This document shows positions 60,395 through 64,000 of a stretch of DNA of 64,000 nucleotides, in pieces (positions within the stretch are counted from its first letter, which is position 1; each line of letters begins with the position of its first letter). Below the pieces are notes generated by a model that saw only the letters and a list, made by a program, of their open reading frames with translations, had not been told where the DNA came from and did no database searches. The DNA comes from Streptomyces tagetis (lineage in GTDB: Bacteria > Actinomycetota > Actinomycetes > Streptomycetales > Streptomycetaceae), in contig NZ_JAGPNL010000001.1 in NCBI RefSeq assembly GCF_018069565.1, forward strand, positions 930,001 through 994,000, in the 5' to 3' direction. Both the position numbers and the translations under genes were made by a program.

Positions 60395-61656
60395 CCGCCC
60401 TGTCCGACGGCCGGGCCGCGCGGGCGGCGTCCGGGCGCACCCCGCGCACCCCGCTCTCGCCGCTGCTGAGGCTGCTCGTCCTCACCCAACTCGCCTTCAA
60501 CATCGGCTTCTTCGCCGTGCTGCCCTTCCTCGCCGACCATCTGGGGCGGGGCATCGGCATGGCCGGCTGGCTGGTCGGGCTCGTCCTCGGCCTGCGTACC
60601 TTCAGCCAGCAGGGCCTCTTCGTGGTCGGCGGCGCGCTCGCCGACCGGTACGGCATCCGGCCGGTCGTGCTCGCCGGCTGCGTGCTGCGGATCGCCGGTT
60701 TCGGCTGGCTCGGGTACGCCGAGAGCACCGGGGCGGTCGTCTCGGCGGTGCTGCTCATCGGGTTCGCCGCCGCGCTGTTCTCCCCGGCGGTCGAGTCCGA
60801 GGTCGCCCGGCAGGCCGTGCTGTGGGAACGGGAGGGCGGCGGGGACCGGACCCGGGTGCTCGCGCTGTTCACCGTCGCCGGACAAGTGGGCGCCTTCGCC
60901 GGTCCGTTGCTGGGCGCCCTGCTGCTCGCCGTCGACTTCCGCACCGCGTGCCTGGCCGGGGCCGGCGTCTTCGTCCTGGTCCTCGCGGGGCACGCCCGGC
61001 TGCTGCCGCAGCACCTGCCCGGCCGGGAGCGCACCCGCGTGCGGGGCGGGGCCCGGCTGCTCCTGCGCAACCGGCGCTTCCTCGCGCTGTGCGCCGCCTA
61101 CGGTGCCTGTCTGCTCGCCTACAACCAGCTCTACCTGGCCCTGCCCGCCGAGGTGACGCGGGCCGCCGGGTCCCAGGCGCCGCTGGCCTGGCTCTTCGCC
61201 CTCTCCTCGCTGCTGGTGGTGACCGCGCAACTGCCGGTCACGCGGTGGGCGGGGGAGCGGCTGACGATGCGCCGGTCGATGGCGGCGGGGCTGGTGACGG
61301 TGGCGGCCGGCTTCGCCGTCGTGGCCTGCGCCCGGCCGGCCGGCTGGACGGGTACGGCAGGTCTGCTGCCCGCCGCCGCCTTCGTGGTCCTGCTGACCGT
61401 CGGCCAGATGCTCGTGGCGCCGGTCGCCCGCGCCTGGGTGCCCGACCTCGCCGAGGACGGCCGTCTCGGTCTCTACACGGGGGCGCTGTCGTCCGTGTCC
61501 GGACTCGTCGTCCTGGCAGGCAGCTCCGCGACCGGACTCTTGCTGGACAGCGGTCTGCCGGGGTCCGTGCCCTGGCTGGTCCTCGCCGCGGTGCCGCTGG
61601 CCGCGGCGGCCCTGCTGCCCCGTACGGAACGGAGCGGGGCGGCGGGTGCGGGGTGA
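60391..61656 (+). CDS. MFS transporter coupled to the peptide/nickel-type ABC genes
   Basis: 421 residues with about twelve membrane segments. The first helix is LLVLTQLAFNIGFFAVLPFLADHLG, and the loop GGALADRYGIRPVVLAG is the MFS signature; the linker LLPQHLPGRERTRVRGGARLLLRNRRF joins the halves. The ATG overlaps the permease stop (ATGA). It probably exports or imports the same small molecule handled by the ABC system, for instance a metallophore. The substrate is not determined. Confidence 0.85.
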   Translation: MTALSDGRAARAASGRTPRTPLSPLLRLLVLTQLAFNIGFFAVLPFLADHLGRGIGMAGWLVGLVLGLRTFSQQGLFVVGGALADRYGIRPVVLAGCVLRIAGFGWLGYAESTGAVVSAVLLIGFAAALFSPAVESEVARQAVLWEREGGGDRTRVLALFTVAGQVGAFAGPLLGALLLAVDFRTACLAGAGVFVLVLAGHARLLPQHLPGRERTRVRGGARLLLRNRRFLALCAAYGACLLAYNQLYLALPAEVTRAAGSQAPLAWLFALSSLLVVTAQLPVTRWAGERLTMRRSMAAGLVTVAAGFAVVACARPAGWTGTAGLLPAAAFVVLLTVGQMLVAPVARAWVPDLAEDGRLGLYTGALSSVSGLVVLAGSSATGLLLDSGLPGSVPWLVLAAVPLAAAALLPRTERSGAAGAG

Positions 61657-61677
61657 GGGGCGTCCCGCACCCTCACC
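61652..61677. terminator. hairpin built from both convergent stop codons
   Basis: GGTGAGGG (61652-61659) pairs with CCCTCACC (61670-61677). The first arm contains the TGA of the MFS gene and the second the stop of the convergent gene. Confidence 0.6.
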
Positions 61678-62464
61678 GCGCCACGAGTTCCCGCACCGCG
61701 CCCGTCGGCTCCACCGTCGCCGACCCCGTCCGCGCCGGGGCCTGCGTCCGCCGCGGCGAGGTGCGCCACAGCCACAGCACGTCCCGGCCGAAGGACCACA
61801 CCAGCAGGCCCAGCGCCAGCAGCGCCACCCCGGTGTTGACCGCCTCCGGCAGCAGCCGGGCCCCCGCCACCAGCAGCAGCACCCCCTGGAGCGCCGCCAC
61901 CGTCTTGCGCGCGGTGCTCGGCGGCAGCGGCGCGGTCAGCCACGGCCACACGCGGGCGGCGGCGACGAACACGTACCGCATGCCGCCGATCAGGAGCACC
62001 CACGGGCCCAGGTCGGCCGCCACGTAGACGCTGAGCACCAGGATGAGGAAGGCGTCCACCTCCATGTCGAAGCGCGCCCCCAGTTCGGTCGAGGTGCCCG
62101 TGCGGCGGGCGACCTTGCCGTCGACGCCGTCGAGGATCAGCGCCACCGCCGTGAGGCCGACGAGCAGCGAGACCGGCGGCGCGCTGCGGAAGGAGTCCGC
62201 GACCAGCGCGGTCACGCCGCCGACCAGGGTGGCCCGGCCGAGCGTGACCCGGTTGGCCGGGCCGAAGGAGGGCGGCCGGGTCCGGCCGAGCGCCCGCGTG
62301 AGCACGGCCCAGGTGGCGAACGCGAACGCCAGGCCGGTCAGCCAGCCCGCCGTGCCCATGCCGATCGCGGTGCCGAGCAGCACCAGCAGCAGCACCTGAA
62401 GGGCCGCCCCCACCGCGGTCTCCTGCTGGGCGGGCCTCGCGTCGTACGTGTTGTTCAGGGCCAC
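61673..62464 (-). CDS. CDP-alcohol phosphatidyltransferase family protein
   Basis: 263 residues, about six to seven membrane segments. The catalytic motif is complete: [20 protein letters not shown] leading to [10 protein letters not shown], matching D-G-x2-D-G-x2-A-R-x8-G-x3-D-x3-D. These membrane enzymes transfer a phosphatidyl or similar phosphoalcohol group from a CDP-linked donor to an alcohol. Divergent from the dehydrogenase gene across 107 bases. With the pterin-type and dehydrogenase genes it may begin a small biosynthetic locus that continues beyond the window. Confidence 0.87.
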   Translation of the reverse strand: MALNNTYDARPAQQETAVGAALQVLLLVLLGTAIGMGTAGWLTGLAFAFATWAVLTRALGRTRPPSFGPANRVTLGRATLVGGVTALVADSFRSAPPVSLLVGLTAVALILDGVDGKVARRTGTSTELGARFDMEVDAFLILVLSVYVAADLGPWVLLIGGMRYVFVAAARVWPWLTAPLPPSTARKTVAALQGVLLLVAGARLLPEAVNTGVALLALGLLVWSFGRDVLWLWRTSPRRTQAPARTGSATVEPTGAVRELVAR

Positions 62465-62571
62465 CGAACACCCTCCGGCCGTGTGACAGAGTCGATCAAC
62501 GCCGCTACCTTGTGCGCGGCCTGTGCTCCCTCGGTACGTGGCAGGCTTCCCGATCGTTCAGGAGGACGACG

Positions 62572-63588
62572 ATGACCCCGACCATCCCGGCGGGCCCGAC
62601 GACCCGTACGGCCCACGCGTTCTGGCTCGACGCGCCCGGCCGGGGCACCGTCCGCGAGGTGGAGCTGCCCGCGCCCGGCCCCGACGAGGTGCTGGTGCGC
62701 GCCCTCTACTCCGGCGTGAGCCGGGGCACCGAGACGCTGGTCTTCCAGGGCCGCGTGCCCGAGAACCAGTACGCGGCGATGCGCGCCCCCTTCCAGGAGG
62801 GCGACTTCCCCGGCCCGGTGAAGTACGGCTACCTCAGCGTGGGCGTCGTCGAGGAGGGGCCCGCGGAGCTGACCGGCCGCACCGTCTTCTGCCTCCACCC
62901 GCACCAGACCCGCTACGTCGTCCCCGCCGCCGCCGTCACGCCCGTGCCGGCGTCGGTGCCCGCCGCGCGGGCCGTGCTGGCCGGCACGGTGGAGACCGCG
63001 GTCAACGCCCTGTGGGACGCGGCGCCCCTGATCGGCGACCGGATCAGCGTGGTCGGCGGCGGCATGGTGGGCTGCTCGGTCGCGGCTCTGCTGGCCCGGT
63101 TCCCGGGCGTCCGCGTCCAGTTGGTCGACGCGGACCCGGCCCGCGCGGCGGTCGCCGAGGCGCTGGGCGTCGGCTTCGCCGCGCCCGCCGACGCCGAGGG
63201 CGAGCGCGACCTCGTCGTGCACGCCTCCGCCACCGAGGCCGGGCTCGCCCGCTGCCTCGAACTCCTGCGCCCCGAGGGCACGGTCGTCGAGCTGAGCTGG
63301 TACGGGGACCGGCGCGTCGCCCTCCCGCTCGGCGAGGCGTTCCACTCCCGGCGCCTGACGCTGCGCGGCAGCCAGGTCGGCACCGTCTCCCCGGCCCGTG
63401 CCGCGACCCGCGGTCACGCCGACCGGCTGGCCCTCGCCCTCGACCTGCTCGCGGACCCGGCGCTGGACGCCCTCGTCACCGGCGAGTCGGATTTCACCGA
63501 ACTCCCCGTCGTCCTCGCGAAGATCGCCTCCGGAGAGCTGCCCGCCCTGTGCCACCGCGTCCGTTACGACGCCCCCGGCCGGTCCTGA
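62572..63588 (+). CDS. medium-chain (zinc-type) alcohol dehydrogenase-like protein
   Basis: 338 residues. The N-terminal catalytic fold shows [21 protein letters not shown], without the usual Cys/His zinc ligands of classical enzymes, and the Rossmann part has [18 protein letters not shown] and [21 protein letters not shown] start at 62572 after AGGAGG. It probably oxidises or reduces a hydroxyl using NAD(P). It is followed 149 bases later by a pterin-synthase-like gene in the same direction; that gap shows nothing else that I can support. Confidence 0.83.
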   Translation: MTPTIPAGPTTRTAHAFWLDAPGRGTVREVELPAPGPDEVLVRALYSGVSRGTETLVFQGRVPENQYAAMRAPFQEGDFPGPVKYGYLSVGVVEEGPAELTGRTVFCLHPHQTRYVVPAAAVTPVPASVPAARAVLAGTVETAVNALWDAAPLIGDRISVVGGGMVGCSVAALLARFPGVRVQLVDADPARAAVAEALGVGFAAPADAEGERDLVVHASATEAGLARCLELLRPEGTVVELSWYGDRRVALPLGEAFHSRRLTLRGSQVGTVSPARAATRGHADRLALALDLLADPALDALVTGESDFTELPVVLAKIASGELPALCHRVRYDAPGRS

Positions 63589-63677
63589 CCCTCCGCCACG
63601 CCCGGGACGGCCCCCTGCCTGACCTTGAGAAAAGAGGTGCGGCACGCTGAACACGGCACGGCACGCGGCCGTAATAG

Positions 63678-64000
<323 letters not shown>

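Overview
The window is about 64 kb of very high G+C DNA with strong third-position G/C bias. It carries Tat and Sec exporters, WXG100 proteins, many GTG/TTG starts, LacI/ROK sugar regulators and a tRNA without an encoded CCA. Together these point to a Streptomyces-type actinomycete chromosome. This is inferred from gene content and codon use; no database search was possible.

Layout. 1-6.2 kb: the end of an Ebo-type metabolite-traffic cluster, an exported sugar-phosphate-isomerase-like protein, an OFA-family MFS carrier, and a divergently transcribed, degenerate SucC paralogue, with an inverted repeat between the last two. 6.3-6.5 kb: tRNA-Leu(GAG) and a strong terminator. 6.7-11.7 kb: a polymorphic-toxin island with two WXG100-type proteins, a large protein ending in an RNase A-like (CdiA-CT type) toxin domain, a candidate immunity protein, a Fic protein, an orphan RNase A-like domain and a CdiI-like immunity protein. 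11.7-16 kb: gene debris, a methyltransferase, an MFS exporter and a DUF4291 protein.

16-35.5 kb: a beta-glucan/beta-glucoside utilisation region. It encodes a secreted beta-helix protein, a DUF1996 protein, a secreted TIM-barrel hydrolase with a discoidin domain, a GH3 enzyme, a LacI regulator, a ROK regulator, a sugar ABC importer (binding protein and two permeases), a GH1 beta-glucosidase and a GH16 endoglucanase with two discoidin-type modules. Three copies of a GAGCGCTC-core palindrome sit before the beta-helix gene, the DUF1996 gene and the LacI gene, which suggests one autoregulated LacI regulon. A separate ROK-controlled promoter probably drives the transporter. Extracellular enzymes would cut the polymer, the importer would take up oligosaccharides, and GH1/GH3 would finish hydrolysis.

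35.6-43.3 kb: a tightly coupled five-gene minus-strand operon (Cys/His protein, unknown protein, VWA protein, MoxR-like AAA+ ATPase, DUF5682 protein) resembling MoxR-VWA chaperone/conflict systems. 43.5-46.1 kb: a methyltransferase, a secreted esterase and an FMN-type oxidase. 46.3-50.6 kb: two adjacent paralogous nuclease-helicase proteins (PD-(D/E)XK-like domain plus DUF2075 helicase). Each is preceded by the same short leader, whose hairpin contains the ribosome-binding site. I consider this the most interesting locus here. A 42-residue membrane peptide follows it on the other strand.

51-56 kb: a frameshifted L,D-transpeptidase-like gene, a lipoprotein, a DUF1023 alpha/beta hydrolase with a small partner ORF, and a PH/PASTA membrane protein with a G-quadruplex-like promoter region. 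56.4-61.7 kb: a GNAT acetyltransferase, then an oligopeptide/nickel-type ABC binding protein, a fused permease and an MFS carrier behind a Zur-box-like site, with no ATPase gene present. 61.7-64 kb: a CDP-alcohol phosphatidyltransferase, a medium-chain dehydrogenase and the start of a 6-pyruvoyl-tetrahydropterin-synthase-like gene.
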